Positions 1 to 9,515 of a stretch of DNA of 64,000 bases are shown in pieces (the stretch's first letter is position 1; every line of letters begins with the position of its first letter). A program made the position numbers and the translations under genes. Under the pieces are notes generated by a model. It had not been told where the DNA came from. It ran no database searches and saw only the letters and a program-made list of their open reading frames with translations. Source of the stretch: Alphaproteobacteria bacterium. GTDB taxonomy: Bacteria; Myxococcota_A; UBA796; GCA-2862545. The stretch lies in assembly GCA_020632925.1 (NCBI GenBank), contig JACKER010000022.1, positions 67,152 to 131,151 on the forward strand. Direction: 5' to 3'.

Positions 1-2814
1 GTTGGGCCAGTTGGTGCTGCTCGTCTGCTCGAAGCAGCCACCCGGCGTGCCGATCAGCCCCTCGAGGCCCGACATCAGCGTCGCGACCGTGCTCGGGTGC
101 CAGGAGACCGACGCGATCAGGCTGCCCTCGACCGGGTCGTCGATGAGCAGCTCGTGCGAGCTGGTGCGGGCGAGCTCGCCGGCCGCCGACCACGTGCGCG
201 GGAAGCCCGGCGGGACCACCTCGAGCGTGCGCTCGATCGCGTCCTGGGCGCCGCCGCCCTCTGCGGTCAGTCGCACCGTCGCCGTCTCGCGCCCCTGGCC
301 GACCGTGACCGGGATCCAGCTCGTGGCCGAGCCCCGCGGGGCGACCTTCAGGCGCTCCGAGGTCCGCCCCACCGTGAGCAGCTCCGAGGTCAGCGACGCG
401 CCCACCGCCACCGTGAGCGCCTCGGAGCGCGCCGAGGTGACCGTGATCGGCAGCATCAGCTGGTCACCGGCCGACACCGCCGGGGGCAGCTTCGTGGCCA
501 CGCTGACGGGCAGCACCGACGACAGCGTCGCCTCACCGTGCCCGACCGCCCCTGCGCCAGCACCCTCCGCCGTCACGCGGAAGGTGGTGACGGCGTCCGA
601 CAGCGCGAAGCGCACCTCGGCCCGGCCCTGGTCGTCGGTGCGCACCGTGGGCTCCCACAGCACCGTGTCCCGGAAGTCGGTGCGGACACCGATGGGCGCG
701 CTCGCATGGTCCGGGCGCGGGAAGACACGGACGGGCGCCCAGGCCAGCTCGCCGTCCCACGGCATGTCGCCCACGTAGCCGAGGTACCCGAGCCCGCCGA
801 GCATCTCGTCGTCCGCGGCGATCTCCTTGCGCGCACGCCGGCCGGCGGCGAGCTGTCGGAGCGGGGCGCCCATCGCCTCCGCGTCCTTCTCGAAGCGCTG
901 GTCCCTACGGTCCTCGAGCGCGATGGCCATCGGCTCGGCGACGATCACGGGCTGTGACACGACGTCGGCGACCGCCACGGGCATCGGGATGCCGTCCGGC
1001 ATCGCCATCGGGGGCGGGGCCATCGGGACCAGCGCCTCACCTTCCTCCGCGCCGTCGAACCAGCGCTCCGCGAGGCGGAGGAACGGGCCGCGCGTCGCCA
1101 CCGCCTCGGTCACGACGGGCTCCGGGTTCAGCACGGGCGCCCAGTCGAAGCGGCGCCAGCCGCGCGTGCCCATCACCAGGTCCAGCCCACGGGCGGCCAG
1201 CACCTCCTCGGGATCGTAGTAGAAGCCCGGATCCTCGGGCACCTCCGACAGCTCGGGCTCGAGGTAGACCCGGGACAGCAGGTGCCCCTCGCGGTCGTCC
1301 GCGAGCGAGAGCACCGCGTCGTCGGCGACCGCCAGCGCGAGCTCGGCGGGCACGGGCCGGCCGTCGGGGCCCGTGGTGCGTACGCCGACCACCACCTCGT
1401 CGCGCGGGCCGTAGCTCGCGCGGTCCGTCGTGAGCTCGACCTTCAGGTCGCGCCCGGCGCCGCGGTAGACCAACCGCTCGGCGAGCGGCGCGAGGTCGCT
1501 GGGGTCGAAGACCGTGACGCGGAGGGCGCCCTGGCGGTTGGCGTCGGTGCGCGCCAGGTGCACGACCGTGTCCCGGTCGGGTCCCGCGCGGACGGCCGCC
1601 GTGTCCGTCCGCTGCTCGCGCTGGGTGCCCACCACCACCACGTCACGACGGGTGGTGCAGCGCACACCGACGCGCACCTCGGGCAGCTCCGACCGCAGGT
1701 CGTCGTAAGACCGCAGGGTGCAGCCCCGGTCCTGGGCCGTGGGCAGCTCGAACGTGGTGTCGATGCCCTCGGGCGCGGTGATGCGTGCGCGGTAGGTCCG
1801 ACCCCTCTCCGGCGTGAACGCGAACCGCCCCAGCCCGTCGTGCAGGCTCTCGAAGGTCGCGACCCGGCGCCCGCGGTCGTCCTCCACCACCCCCGCGACG
1901 TCGGCGGGCTCCCCGTGCCGGTCACGGCCCTCGAAGTAGACCCGGCCCGGCAGATCGGCGACCAGATCGCCTCCCTCGGGGAACAGGTCCAGCCGCAGGT
2001 CCGACAGCACGATCGGCACGGAGCGGCTGATGGACTCGCTGATGCCACCCTCCTCGACGAGCACGATCAGCAGCCCGTCGCCCGACGACAGCGACGACGG
2101 CAGCTTCCCGCTGGCGAGCACGGCGCCGGTCTCGTCGGTGCGCAGGTCCTCCTCCGCGACCGTCGCGCCGTCGACCTGGAGCATCACGTGGACCGCGTGG
2201 TCCGCGAGCGGCTCACCCGAGGGTCGGAGCAGCTCGACCAGGGCCTCCACGCGCTCGCCGGGACCGTAGGCCTCGCGGACGAAGTCCAGCTTCTTGCGGA
2301 CGGTGGGCGCCTGGTAGCTCGAGACGACGAACGGCCGCTCGTCGGTCTCCCCCGACTGCGCCGTCAGCCGGACCACCCAGCGCCCACCCGGCGCGTCACC
2401 CGGCAGCACGAAGTCGTTGGTGGCCGTCCCGTCCTGCTGGAGCACGCGCTTGGTCTCCACGACCGTCCCACGCGGATCGATGAGCTCGTAGGTCACGCCC
2501 GCGCCGGCACCCTCGCCAGTGAGGCTCCGGGTCGCGAGGTTCCAGCTCTTGACCCACACCGTCTCGCCGGGTCGGACCATCGGCCGATCGAGCTGGACGT
2601 GCAGCCGCCGCGTTCCGTGGCCGTCGAACCAGCTCTCGATGCGCCGGTCGAGGCCGTCGGGGATGGCCTCGGGGTTGAGCCGCTCGGCGGGGGCAGCGGC
2701 GGGCTCCACGTCGAGGTCCGGGGGCTCGGCAGCGGTCTCCACGCGGTCGCGGGCGGCGGTGTGGCTCAGGGCGCAGCCGAGCGCGAGGGCGGGAAGCAGG
2801 GAGGGCCAGCGCAT
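1..2814 (-). CDS. Bacterial alpha-2-macroglobulin, C-terminus beyond window edge
   Basis: Read from ATG 2814 the frame stays open to base 1, giving 938 residues; the C-terminus lies outside the window. The N-terminus has a possible lipobox (ALGC, Cys14), so a periplasmic, membrane-anchored protein is likely. Tandem beta-sandwich segments of the MG2 type follow (for example RPMVRPGETVWVKSWN near residue 70). Close to the break is GGCFEQTSS with Cys927 and Gln930, the thioester CxEQ motif with Phe in place of the Leu of E. coli YfhM. The family traps proteases by closing around them and bonding covalently through the thioester. A Met/Pro-rich stretch near residues 595-615 could be bait-like, which is inference. 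A GGAG lies 6 bases before the ATG. The neighbouring M16 peptidases on the same strand fit an envelope protease/inhibitor theme. Confidence 0.85.
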   Translation of the reverse strand, partial: MRWPSLLPALALGCALSHTAARDRVETAAEPPDLDVEPAAAPAERLNPEAIPDGLDRRIESWFDGHGTRRLHVQLDRPMVRPGETVWVKSWNLATRSLTGEGAGAGVTYELIDPRGTVVETKRVLQQDGTATNDFVLPGDAPGGRWVVRLTAQSGETDERPFVVSSYQAPTVRKKLDFVREAYGPGERVEALVELLRPSGEPLADHAVHVMLQVDGATVAEEDLRTDETGAVLASGKLPSSLSSGDGLLIVLVEEGGISESISRSVPIVLSDLRLDLFPEGGDLVADLPGRVYFEGRDRHGEPADVAGVVEDDRGRRVATFESLHDGLGRFAFTPERGRTYRARITAPEGIDTTFELPTAQDRGCTLRSYDDLRSELPEVRVGVRCTTRRDVVVVGTQREQRTDTAAVRAGPDRDTVVHLARTDANRQGALRVTVFDPSDLAPLAERLVYRGAGRDLKVELTTDRASYGPRDEVVVGVRTTGPDGRPVPAELALAVADDAVLSLADDREGHLLSRVYLEPELSEVPEDPGFYYDPEEVLAARGLDLVMGTRGWRRFDWAPVLNPEPVVTEAVATRGPFLRLAERWFDGAEEGEALVPMAPPPMAMPDGIPMPVAVADVVSQPVIVAEPMAIALEDRRDQRFEKDAEAMGAPLRQLAAGRRARKEIAADDEMLGGLGYLGYVGDMPWDGELAWAPVRVFPRPDHASAPIGVRTDFRDTVLWEPTVRTDDQGRAEVRFALSDAVTTFRVTAEGAGAGAVGHGEATLSSVLPVSVATKLPPAVSAGDQLMLPITVTSARSEALTVAVGASLTSELLTVGRTSERLKVAPRGSATSWIPVTVGQGRETATVRLTAEGGGAQDAIERTLEVVPPGFPRTWSAAGELARTSSHELLIDDPVEGSLIASVSWHPSTVATLMSGLEGLIGTPGGCFEQTSSTNWPN

Positions 2815-2982
2815 CGTCGTCTCCGTGGTGTGCGGTCACGGGGACAACGGGCGCCGGACACGGTCGCTTACAGGCGATCGTTCACGGGTACCGCGAGCGG
2901 AGGTCGCGCCGATGTGGCGATCCGCCGCAGCATGGACTCCCCCGCGCCGCCGTCCGCCGCGCGGTCACTACCCCACGACGCC

Positions 2983-4140
2983 TCAGGGACAACCTCGCGG
3001 TTGTGACAAAGGGACCGCGCAGTCCAGGGTGTTCCCGTACGCCGGGGCGTCGAGGTGGGTGCAGGCCGAGGTCAGGACGCACACGTCGCTGCCGCCGGCC
3101 ACCGGACCGAGCACGGTGTCGCGCAGCACCGGCGCCACGTCGTCGTTGTCCACGGAGAAGTCGATGATCGGCCCGACGGCGTCCCGAACGACCACCCGCT
3201 CGAACCGGACCAGGGCGGCGAAGTCGGCGTATCCGTAGGTCCGCTCGGGCCCACCGGACACGAAGCCGCCCCAGGCCGCGCCGTCCAGTCCGGAGAACGT
3301 GGTGTCCGTCGCCTCCAGCACCGATCCCTGGACCTCGAAGCGCACGCCGCTCGCGACCAGCACCGTGTTCCCCGTCACGGTCATCGAGTCCTCGACCACC
3401 ATGACGTACCCGCAGCAGTCCGTGTCGACGGTGGCGTCCAGCGAGACGTCGGAGACGACGTGGATCGGCACGGTCTGGGGGCCCCAGCCGTTCCCTCGGC
3501 GACCGACCTTCTCGGCGCCGCGGATCTCGATCCACGGCTGCGCATTACCCCCACCGTCCTCGACCAGCGCATCGAACAGGCCCCGCCCGGTCGAGCTGAC
3601 CAGCGGACCCGTCACGTCCACGAACCGGACGGGCTCCTCGGCCAGCAGGCTGCCGTCGATGCGGATGCCGACGCCGTCTGCGTCCTCGATCGTCACGCCC
3701 GCGACGACGGCGAAGGCATCGTCCCCGTCGGGTGCTTCGGCCGAGGTCCGGATCGCGCCATCACCAGCCGTGCGACGCACGACGACGTGGTCCAGATCGC
3801 CGATGGCAGCGACGTACAGACCCTCCCAGCGCTCCCCCGCCGCCGCCTCCAGCACGACGGGCGACGCGGCGGTGCCAGCGATGGTCAGGTCACCGGTCGC
3901 CGAGAAGCGGGTCCCGGCACCGAAGACGATGCGCGTCCCGGCGGCGACCGTGAACGAGTCCAGCACCTCGAGACCTTCGGGCGCGAGCCAGGGGTCGCAC
4001 ACCGAGCCGTCCAGCAGGTCGACGGCCGGGGAGCGCGGCAGCACGCAGTCCGGCGGCGTCTCTTGCGCCGCGTCGGTCGTGGGCGGGTGGCACCCCGCGA
4101 GGAGCGCCACGATCGCCAGCGGGAATGCTCCCGAGCGCAT
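2983..4140 (-). CDS. Lipoprotein with beta-helix-like repeats
   Basis: This 385-residue protein starts MRSGAFPLAIVALLAGC, a clear signal peptide and lipobox (LAGC, Cys17), so it should be lipid-anchored in the envelope. The body alternates short hydrophobic strands with Gly/Asp turns (for example TRIVFGAGTRFSATGDLTIAG), as in right-handed parallel beta-helix proteins; that fold is inferred. Scattered Cys pairs (DTDCCGY, DVCVLTSAC, LDCAVP) suggest disulfides. Its ATG overlaps the stop of the upstream coiled-coil gene by one base (TGATG), so the two are translationally coupled. No catalytic motif is visible and the function is unknown. Confidence 0.7.
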   Translation of the reverse strand: MRSGAFPLAIVALLAGCHPPTTDAAQETPPDCVLPRSPAVDLLDGSVCDPWLAPEGLEVLDSFTVAAGTRIVFGAGTRFSATGDLTIAGTAASPVVLEAAAGERWEGLYVAAIGDLDHVVVRRTAGDGAIRTSAEAPDGDDAFAVVAGVTIEDADGVGIRIDGSLLAEEPVRFVDVTGPLVSSTGRGLFDALVEDGGGNAQPWIEIRGAEKVGRRGNGWGPQTVPIHVVSDVSLDATVDTDCCGYVMVVEDSMTVTGNTVLVASGVRFEVQGSVLEATDTTFSGLDGAAWGGFVSGGPERTYGYADFAALVRFERVVVRDAVGPIIDFSVDNDDVAPVLRDTVLGPVAGGSDVCVLTSACTHLDAPAYGNTLDCAVPLSQPRGCP

Positions 4141-5009
4141 CAGTCCGGCAGGTGCTTCTCGTTGAGCAACCCCTCGTTGACCTCGGGGAGCGTGGGGTCG
4201 CAGAACAGCACGTACCAGTCCTTGGTCTGCTTCTGCTCCTGGTCGATGTACTCTGAGAAGTCGGGCATCGACTGGCCCTTCTCGAGCTCCTTGACCGACG
4301 GCGTGGCCTGGGCGGAGCGGACGCAGTGGGAGAACTTGTCCCGGCGCGTGTTCGTCATGAGGCTCGCCTGGACCACCTCGCGGCAGTTGCCGAGCTTCTT
4401 GCGGTTCCCCTTCTCGCAGATCTCGAGCTGCGCGTCGTTGATGAAGCGGTACCACTTGTTGACGAGGGCGTCCTCCTTCGCGGTCTCGGTCTTCCCGATC
4501 TGCTCGGTGAGGGCCACCTCGGTCTTCTGCAGCTGCTCCTTGGTCTGGGTCAGCTCCACGACCAGCTGCTCCTTCTCGGCCCGCGCGATGTCGAGCTGCG
4601 AGCGGGCCTCCTCGAGGTCCTTCTTGGCCTGGGCCAGCTCGGCCGCGAGGTTCCGGCCGCCGCCGCCAGAGCTGCTCGCCGAGCTCCGCGTCTCGAGCTC
4701 CTTGACGCGTGCGTCGCGGTCCGCGACCTCCTTCTCGAGGAAGGTGATCTTGCTCTGCGCGACCTCGAGCTCCGTGACCTTGGTCTCGAGCTGTGGGGTG
4801 CACGCAGCCTGCAGCTCCGCGGCGGTCAGCTCGCGTGGCACCTGCTTCTCCACCACCACCGCCGGCTTCACCACCCAGCCGATGGCGACGCCGAGGATGG
4901 CGCCGAGCGCCAGCGCCGCGATCGCGGTCGCGAACGGCAGGATCATCGCGACGATACCGGTGGCGGCGGACCCGCCGCCGACGTCGTCCTCGTCGAACTC
5001 GTTGGCCAT
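4140..5009 (-). CDS. Membrane-anchored coiled-coil protein
   Basis: The protein has 289 residues. The start at 5009 (MANEFDEDDVGGG) is fixed by a strong AGGAGGA just upstream. After an acidic N-terminal tail comes one long hydrophobic segment (about residues 18-52) that should span the inner membrane. A long heptad-like region rich in Glu, Lys, Leu and Gln follows (about 60-190), with a Ser/Gly hinge (SSASSSGGGGR). The C-terminal third is compact and has several Cys. Such a layout suits a structural or scaffold protein facing the periplasm. It sits 8 bases downstream of the M16 pair and overlaps the next lipoprotein gene. No family is recognised. Confidence 0.7.
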   Translation of the reverse strand: MANEFDEDDVGGGSAATGIVAMILPFATAIAALALGAILGVAIGWVVKPAVVVEKQVPRELTAAELQAACTPQLETKVTELEVAQSKITFLEKEVADRDARVKELETRSSASSSGGGGRNLAAELAQAKKDLEEARSQLDIARAEKEQLVVELTQTKEQLQKTEVALTEQIGKTETAKEDALVNKWYRFINDAQLEICEKGNRKKLGNCREVVQASLMTNTRRDKFSHCVRSAQATPSVKELEKGQSMPDFSEYIDQEQKQTKDWYVLFCDPTLPEVNEGLLNEKHLPD

Positions 5010-5017
5010 CTCTCCTC

Positions 5018-6514
5018 CTAGAGCTTCCCGAGGGCCATGTCGGCCGGCGCTACCCAATGCACGGGGAGCCCCATCTCGGTCAGTTGGGGTTCGATCGTCT
5101 TGCGATCACCGACCACCACCCACAGGCGCGGGCGATCCGCCGCCAGCCACCGGGCGGACACGGCCTGGACCTGCTCGCCGGTCGCGGCGTAGACCCGCTC
5201 CTGCCGCTCGCGCAGCGAGGCCGCCGTCTCGTGGTGGTCCAGCGCGAAGGAGTAGAGCCCGGCGGCGGAGTCCGCCGTCTCGAGGAAGCGGTTCCAGTCC
5301 GCCACGAGCGACCGGTGCGCCGCCTCCAGCTCCTCCTCGGTCACGGGCTCGGCCACCATGCGCGCGAGCTCCTTCTCGATCTCGCCGATCGTCGCGCCCG
5401 TGTTCGGACCCTGGACGTCCACCGAGATGGTGACGTGACCGAAGGTCTCCTGGGCCGAGTAGGAGCTGCGGCTGCCGTAGGTCCAGCCCTTCTCCTCCCG
5501 CAGGTTGCTGTTCAACCGCGACTGGAAGTGGCCCCCGTACACCCAGTTCGCGACCACCATCGCGGGCGAGTCCTCGTCGCCCCGCGTCGGCGCCGCGATC
5601 CGCGCCCGGACCGCGGACTGCGCCTGACCGGGCAGGTCGACCGCGAGCACCCGCGTCTCGGTCGGGGGGTCGAACAGGAGCTCGTTGGTCGCGGGCCCCT
5701 CGGTGCCGATGCCCTCCGTCATCGAGATGAGCGCCGGCTCGACATCGCCCCAGGCCACGTCCCCCACCACGATCACCGTGGCGGGCGCCTCGTGCAACAG
5801 GCGACCCCACATCGCGTCGAGCGCCTTGTCCTTGACGCCGTCGAGCTCGGCGAGCTGCGGGCGAGCGCCGTACGGGTGGCCGGGCTCGAACCAGCCGTAG
5901 CCGAGGCCCGAGTTCGCGAGGATGCCCTGCGAGGAGGGCGCGTCGATCAGGTAGAACTGGCGCTGATCGAGGACCCAGCGCTTGACCTCCTGCTTGGGGA
6001 AGCCCGGCTCCCGCAGGACCAGCGACATCAGCCGCAGACCCTCGGTCAGCTCCTCGCGAGGCGCCGTCATGCCCACGGTCCCGTCGTGCTGTCCGAGGTC
6101 CGACCACACGTCGATCTCGCGCAGGTCCTCGGCCGCGGAGAAGGCGGCGCCGTCCATGTCCCCGCCGGCGGCGTCCGCCAGCCAGCCGGTGGCGCGCCCC
6201 ACCATGTCGGGCTTGTGCGACAGCTCGACCATGCCGCGGTCGAACACCACCTCGACGGACACCTTGCGGACGCCGGGGACCCGCACGTACCAGGCCTGGA
6301 CGCCGGGGTGCAGCGCGTGGACCTCGGGCTCCGGCAGCTCCAGCACGGGAGGAGGCGCCACCTCGGGTGGGTGGGAGCGATCGGGTCCGGTGGGCTCGCC
6401 CTCGGCCTCGCCAGCGCCTTCCTCGTCGGGGCGGGTGACGGCGGCGGCGACGACCGGCTCGGGGCGCTTCACGTCGGCGGCGGACGCAGCGAGGACGACG
6501 GACAGCGCGATCAC
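5018..6514 (-). CDS. M16 zinc peptidase-like protein, non-catalytic partner
   Basis: The 498-residue protein starts at GTG 6514 within a GTGA overlap with the preceding M16 gene, so the pair is translationally coupled. It has a signal peptide (MIALSVVLAASAA) and a Pro/Glu-rich linker. The rest follows the M16 (pitrilysin/insulinase) fold: early strands (VRKVSVEVVFDRG), the central PGFPKQEVKRWV region, and LNSNLREEKGWTYG, the Arg/Tyr motif typical of the non-catalytic half. HxxEH is absent. M16B enzymes often act as heterodimers of one catalytic and one inactive subunit, so this should be the partner of the gene at 6511-7863. Confidence 0.85.
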   Translation of the reverse strand: MIALSVVLAASAADVKRPEPVVAAAVTRPDEEGAGEAEGEPTGPDRSHPPEVAPPPVLELPEPEVHALHPGVQAWYVRVPGVRKVSVEVVFDRGMVELSHKPDMVGRATGWLADAAGGDMDGAAFSAAEDLREIDVWSDLGQHDGTVGMTAPREELTEGLRLMSLVLREPGFPKQEVKRWVLDQRQFYLIDAPSSQGILANSGLGYGWFEPGHPYGARPQLAELDGVKDKALDAMWGRLLHEAPATVIVVGDVAWGDVEPALISMTEGIGTEGPATNELLFDPPTETRVLAVDLPGQAQSAVRARIAAPTRGDEDSPAMVVANWVYGGHFQSRLNSNLREEKGWTYGSRSSYSAQETFGHVTISVDVQGPNTGATIGEIEKELARMVAEPVTEEELEAAHRSLVADWNRFLETADSAAGLYSFALDHHETAASLRERQERVYAATGEQVQAVSARWLAADRPRLWVVVGDRKTIEPQLTEMGLPVHWVAPADMALGKL

Positions 6515-7863
6515 GGCAGCTCCACCGGCACGGCGCCGGGCATGGCGGAGGCGGCGTCGCCCCGCGGCACGTTGCTCAGGGTCCAGGGCTCCGCGTCCAC
6601 GAGGTACTTCCGGGTCACCCGCGCGACGTCGGCGGCGGTGACTGCGTCGTACCGGGCCACGTCCTCGGTCAGGCAGTCCGCCTTGCCGCGCAGCCGCCAG
6701 CACTCGGCCAGCAGCTCGGCCGTCCCCTCGGGGGACTCGAGCGCATCGAGGATCTCGGACCGGTACGAGGACTTCGCCCGGGCCAGCTCGGCGGCGGTGG
6801 GACCACTCGAGGCCAGCGCGGCGATCTGCTTGCGCGCGAGCTTCGCGAGCTTCGGCAGCGGCGTCGTGGGGGAGGCAGCGCCGAGGTAGAACTCGCCCGC
6901 CACGTCGTTGAAGGAGGTGTAGGTGTAGACCACCGACGTGCGCGGCTTGAGGTAGTACAGCGCGTCGTCGAGCCGCGTCCCCCGACCGTTGGAGAGGATG
7001 TAGTTCGCCATCTCGAGCGCCGGTTGGTCGGGGTGCCCGTCTGGGACGGCGTCCCACACGAGGTAGAGCGTCCGCTCCTCCACATCGTCCTCGACCAGCG
7101 CCGCCGTCCGGGGACGCGCGGGGTCGAGCGCGGGCTCATCGTCGCGGGCCACCGGTTCGCCGGCGTCGGGCACGTCCGAGTACCAGTGGCGCAGGGAGGT
7201 CAGCGCCTCTTCGGTGTCGATGTTGCCGACCACCGCGAGCACGGCGTTCCGCGGGCGGTAGTGCTCGTGCCAGAAGTGCGTGACGGCGTCGAGCGAGAAG
7301 CCCTCGATGTCCGCCACCGTCCCGATGATGGGGTTGTGGTACGGGTGGCCGGGCGGGTACTGGATGCGGGCGATCGTGTCCCAGTCGCGCCCGTTGGGCT
7401 CCGCGTACCCCTCGGCGCGCTCCTGCAGCACGACCTTCTGCTGGTTCTCGAGGTTCTCGGGGAGGAGCCCCGCGTCCAGGAACCCGAGCCGGTCGGACTC
7501 GAGGAAGAGCGCCAGCCCGAGCGCGCCCGAAGGGAAGCTCTCGTGGTACGCCGTCACGTCGTTGCTGGTGTACGCGTTGTTGTCGCCGCCGGCGAGGGTG
7601 AGCCAGTGGTCGAACATGTCGACGGGCACGTCCTTGCTGCCCTCGAACATGAGGTGCTCGAAGAGGTGGGCGCACCCGAACTCACCGGCCTTCTCGTCGC
7701 GCGAGCCGACGCCGAAGGTGATGTGCAGGGCGGTGGCGTCGGTGCGGTGCTGCTCGAGGATCAGCACCACCAACCCGTTGTCCAGGGTCTCCACCCGCGC
7801 GGGCAACGCGAACGGTCCGGCGGAGTCGGCAGCCCACGCGGCCGCGGCGAACAGGGGCAACAT
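6511..7863 (-). CDS. M16 family zinc metallopeptidase, catalytic subunit
   Basis: The protein has 450 residues and begins with a signal peptide (MLPLFAAAAWAADS), so it is exported. The inverted zinc motif HxxEH is present as HLFEH (His66, Glu69, His70), and the third ligand is probably Glu148 in LQERAEGY. The spacing is typical for the family. The second half carries the AVVGNID and PRTSVVYTYTSF segments of M16 C-terminal domains. M16 enzymes degrade peptides inside a closed chamber formed by two halves; here the second half is the coupled downstream gene. The substrate is unknown. Confidence 0.9.
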   Translation of the reverse strand: MLPLFAAAAWAADSAGPFALPARVETLDNGLVVLILEQHRTDATALHITFGVGSRDEKAGEFGCAHLFEHLMFEGSKDVPVDMFDHWLTLAGGDNNAYTSNDVTAYHESFPSGALGLALFLESDRLGFLDAGLLPENLENQQKVVLQERAEGYAEPNGRDWDTIARIQYPPGHPYHNPIIGTVADIEGFSLDAVTHFWHEHYRPRNAVLAVVGNIDTEEALTSLRHWYSDVPDAGEPVARDDEPALDPARPRTAALVEDDVEERTLYLVWDAVPDGHPDQPALEMANYILSNGRGTRLDDALYYLKPRTSVVYTYTSFNDVAGEFYLGAASPTTPLPKLAKLARKQIAALASSGPTAAELARAKSSYRSEILDALESPEGTAELLAECWRLRGKADCLTEDVARYDAVTAADVARVTRKYLVDAEPWTLSNVPRGDAASAMPGAVPVELP

Positions 7864-7948
7864 CGAGAGGCACCTCGGGCGCGGACTCTACCTCATGCCG
7901 CCGTCCAGGGGGGCCGACCCGACGCCTACACTTCTCCTACACCGGCCT

Positions 7949-8335
7949 CTACCCCAGGTCTGCGAGCGCCTTCTCGAGCTCGAGCACCCGGGCCATCAGG
8001 GCGACATGACGCTGACGGAGCAGGTAGTGCCTGTTCTTCTGCTGCTCGTGGACGTTGCCGAGGAACTGGTCGGCGTCCTCGCTGCTCTCGTCGGAGGCGC
8101 CGCGCTCGGCGCGGGCCATCAGCGCCTCCTGGAGGACGTTGGCGCGCTCGTGCCCGCCGATGATCAGCTCGTGCTCGGCGACCTCGGCCTCGTGACGCTT
8201 GATCATGGCCTCCACGCGCGCCAGGGTCGACAACGCCTGGACGTGATCGACGCGCCAGTTCAGGCAGTCGCTCAGCCAGGCCCCGTGCTCGCTGTGCTGA
8301 TCGCCGTGGGCCGTGTGCTGACTCTGATGGGACAT
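7949..8335 (-). CDS. Small His-rich helical protein, unknown function
   Basis: This 128-residue soluble protein starts at ATG 8335, chosen over an ATG 36 bases upstream because GAGGGAG lies just before it. The N-terminus is rich in His and Gln (MSHQSQHTAHGDQHSEHG), which could bind metal, though this is inference. The rest is predicted helical with heptads (ARVEAMIKRHEAEVAEHELI and ALMARVLELEKALADL). There is no signal peptide or membrane segment. It lies 85 bases upstream of the M16 peptidase pair on the same strand and may head that operon. No family is recognised. Confidence 0.6.
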   Translation of the reverse strand: MSHQSQHTAHGDQHSEHGAWLSDCLNWRVDHVQALSTLARVEAMIKRHEAEVAEHELIIGGHERANVLQEALMARAERGASDESSEDADQFLGNVHEQQKNRHYLLRQRHVALMARVLELEKALADLG

Positions 8336-8407
8336 GACTCCCTCCTCGCCCCGGACCGTAGCAAGGGGCATGCCTCGCGAGCGCCGACCCGACGAACCTC
8401 ACGATAG

Positions 8408-9481
8408 GTGGCGGTGGTGCTCCGTCAGCTGCTGGCCCGCACCCGACCCCACCACGGCTCCGCCATGCTCCTGGCCGGATCGGTGTGGGATTTCGCAACG
8501 CTCGGGCGGGTGGATCGGCTCTCCGACGACCTGCTGCTCACCGCCTACCTCGCGGTCCTGGCCGGCTTGCTGGTCCTCGAGCTGCGGCTGCAGGAGCAGG
8601 GCCCGGTGCCCGCGTGGATCCGCACACGTGCGACCTGGGTGGCGTACGCGACGCAGTTCCTCTTCGGCGGGTTGTTCTCCGCCTACGTCGTGTTCTACTC
8701 CCGCAGCGCGGGCCTCGGTCGGGGGTTGCTCTTCGCGATCCTGATGTGCGCGCTGCTCGTCGCCAACGAGCTCGCCGACCACCGGCTCCGCGGTGCGTCG
8801 GTCCGCCTGCAGCTCTTCTTCCTCGTGGTCACCAGCTACGTCCTGCTGGTGGTGCCGGTGTTCACGGGCGTGATGATCGGGCTGCTCCCGGCGGGCCTGC
8901 TCGCGGGGTGCGCGGTCGCCGGCGTGCTGCTCGCGACCCGGCCGCCACGGACCGGGGAGGAGGCACGCGAGCTGCTCGTGTCGCCCCTGCTGTGGTCCGC
9001 GGGCCTCCTGCTCGCGTTGCTCGGGCTCCAGCAGGGCGGGTTGATCCCCGCCGTCCCCCTCTCCCTTCGGGACGCCGGTGCCTTCCACGATCTGCGGCGC
9101 GACGCGGACGGGTGGCACCTGACCTACGAGGACCCGGGCGTGCTCCACCCCTGGCGCCGTCACGACGCGCGCTTCCACTGGCAGGAGGGTCAGCGGATCT
9201 GGCTCTTCACGGCCGTGTTCGCCCCCACGGGCCTCGCGCTCGACGTCGTGCACCACTGGCAGCGCTGGGACGAGGAGCAGGGCTGGACGACCACCGACGA
9301 GGTGCCCTACCGGCTGGAGGGGGGCCGCGAGGGCGGGTTCCGCGGCTACACCTACAAGGATCACGCGTCTCCCGGCGCCTGGCGCGTGCTGGTCGAGACG
9401 CCGGGGGGCCTCACCATCGGTCGGGTGCGCTTCGACGTCGTCGAGGGTGACGTGGGGCCGACGATCGAGCGCGTGTATTGA
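8408..9481 (+). CDS. DUF2914-type membrane protein
   Basis: The 357-residue protein has about six hydrophobic helices in its first 230 residues (for example LLTAYLAVLAGLLVLEL and LQLFFLVVTSYVLLVVPVF). A soluble C-terminal domain follows, with FTAVFAPTGLALDVVHHWQ, GGFRGYTYKDH and PGAWRVLVETPGG. This tail matches the DUF2914 pattern, an extracytoplasmic domain of unknown role. The start is uncertain because in-frame GTG codons occur at 8408, 8414 and 8417. The gene is divergent from the His-rich protein and ends 34 bases before the histidine kinase start, so the two may be co-transcribed. Confidence 0.75.
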   Translation: MAVVLRQLLARTRPHHGSAMLLAGSVWDFATLGRVDRLSDDLLLTAYLAVLAGLLVLELRLQEQGPVPAWIRTRATWVAYATQFLFGGLFSAYVVFYSRSAGLGRGLLFAILMCALLVANELADHRLRGASVRLQLFFLVVTSYVLLVVPVFTGVMIGLLPAGLLAGCAVAGVLLATRPPRTGEEARELLVSPLLWSAGLLLALLGLQQGGLIPAVPLSLRDAGAFHDLRRDADGWHLTYEDPGVLHPWRRHDARFHWQEGQRIWLFTAVFAPTGLALDVVHHWQRWDEEQGWTTTDEVPYRLEGGREGGFRGYTYKDHASPGAWRVLVETPGGLTIGRVRFDVVEGDVGPTIERVY

Positions 9482-9515
9482 GACAAGGAGGGCACCCGAT
9501 GAGTACCATCGGGGG

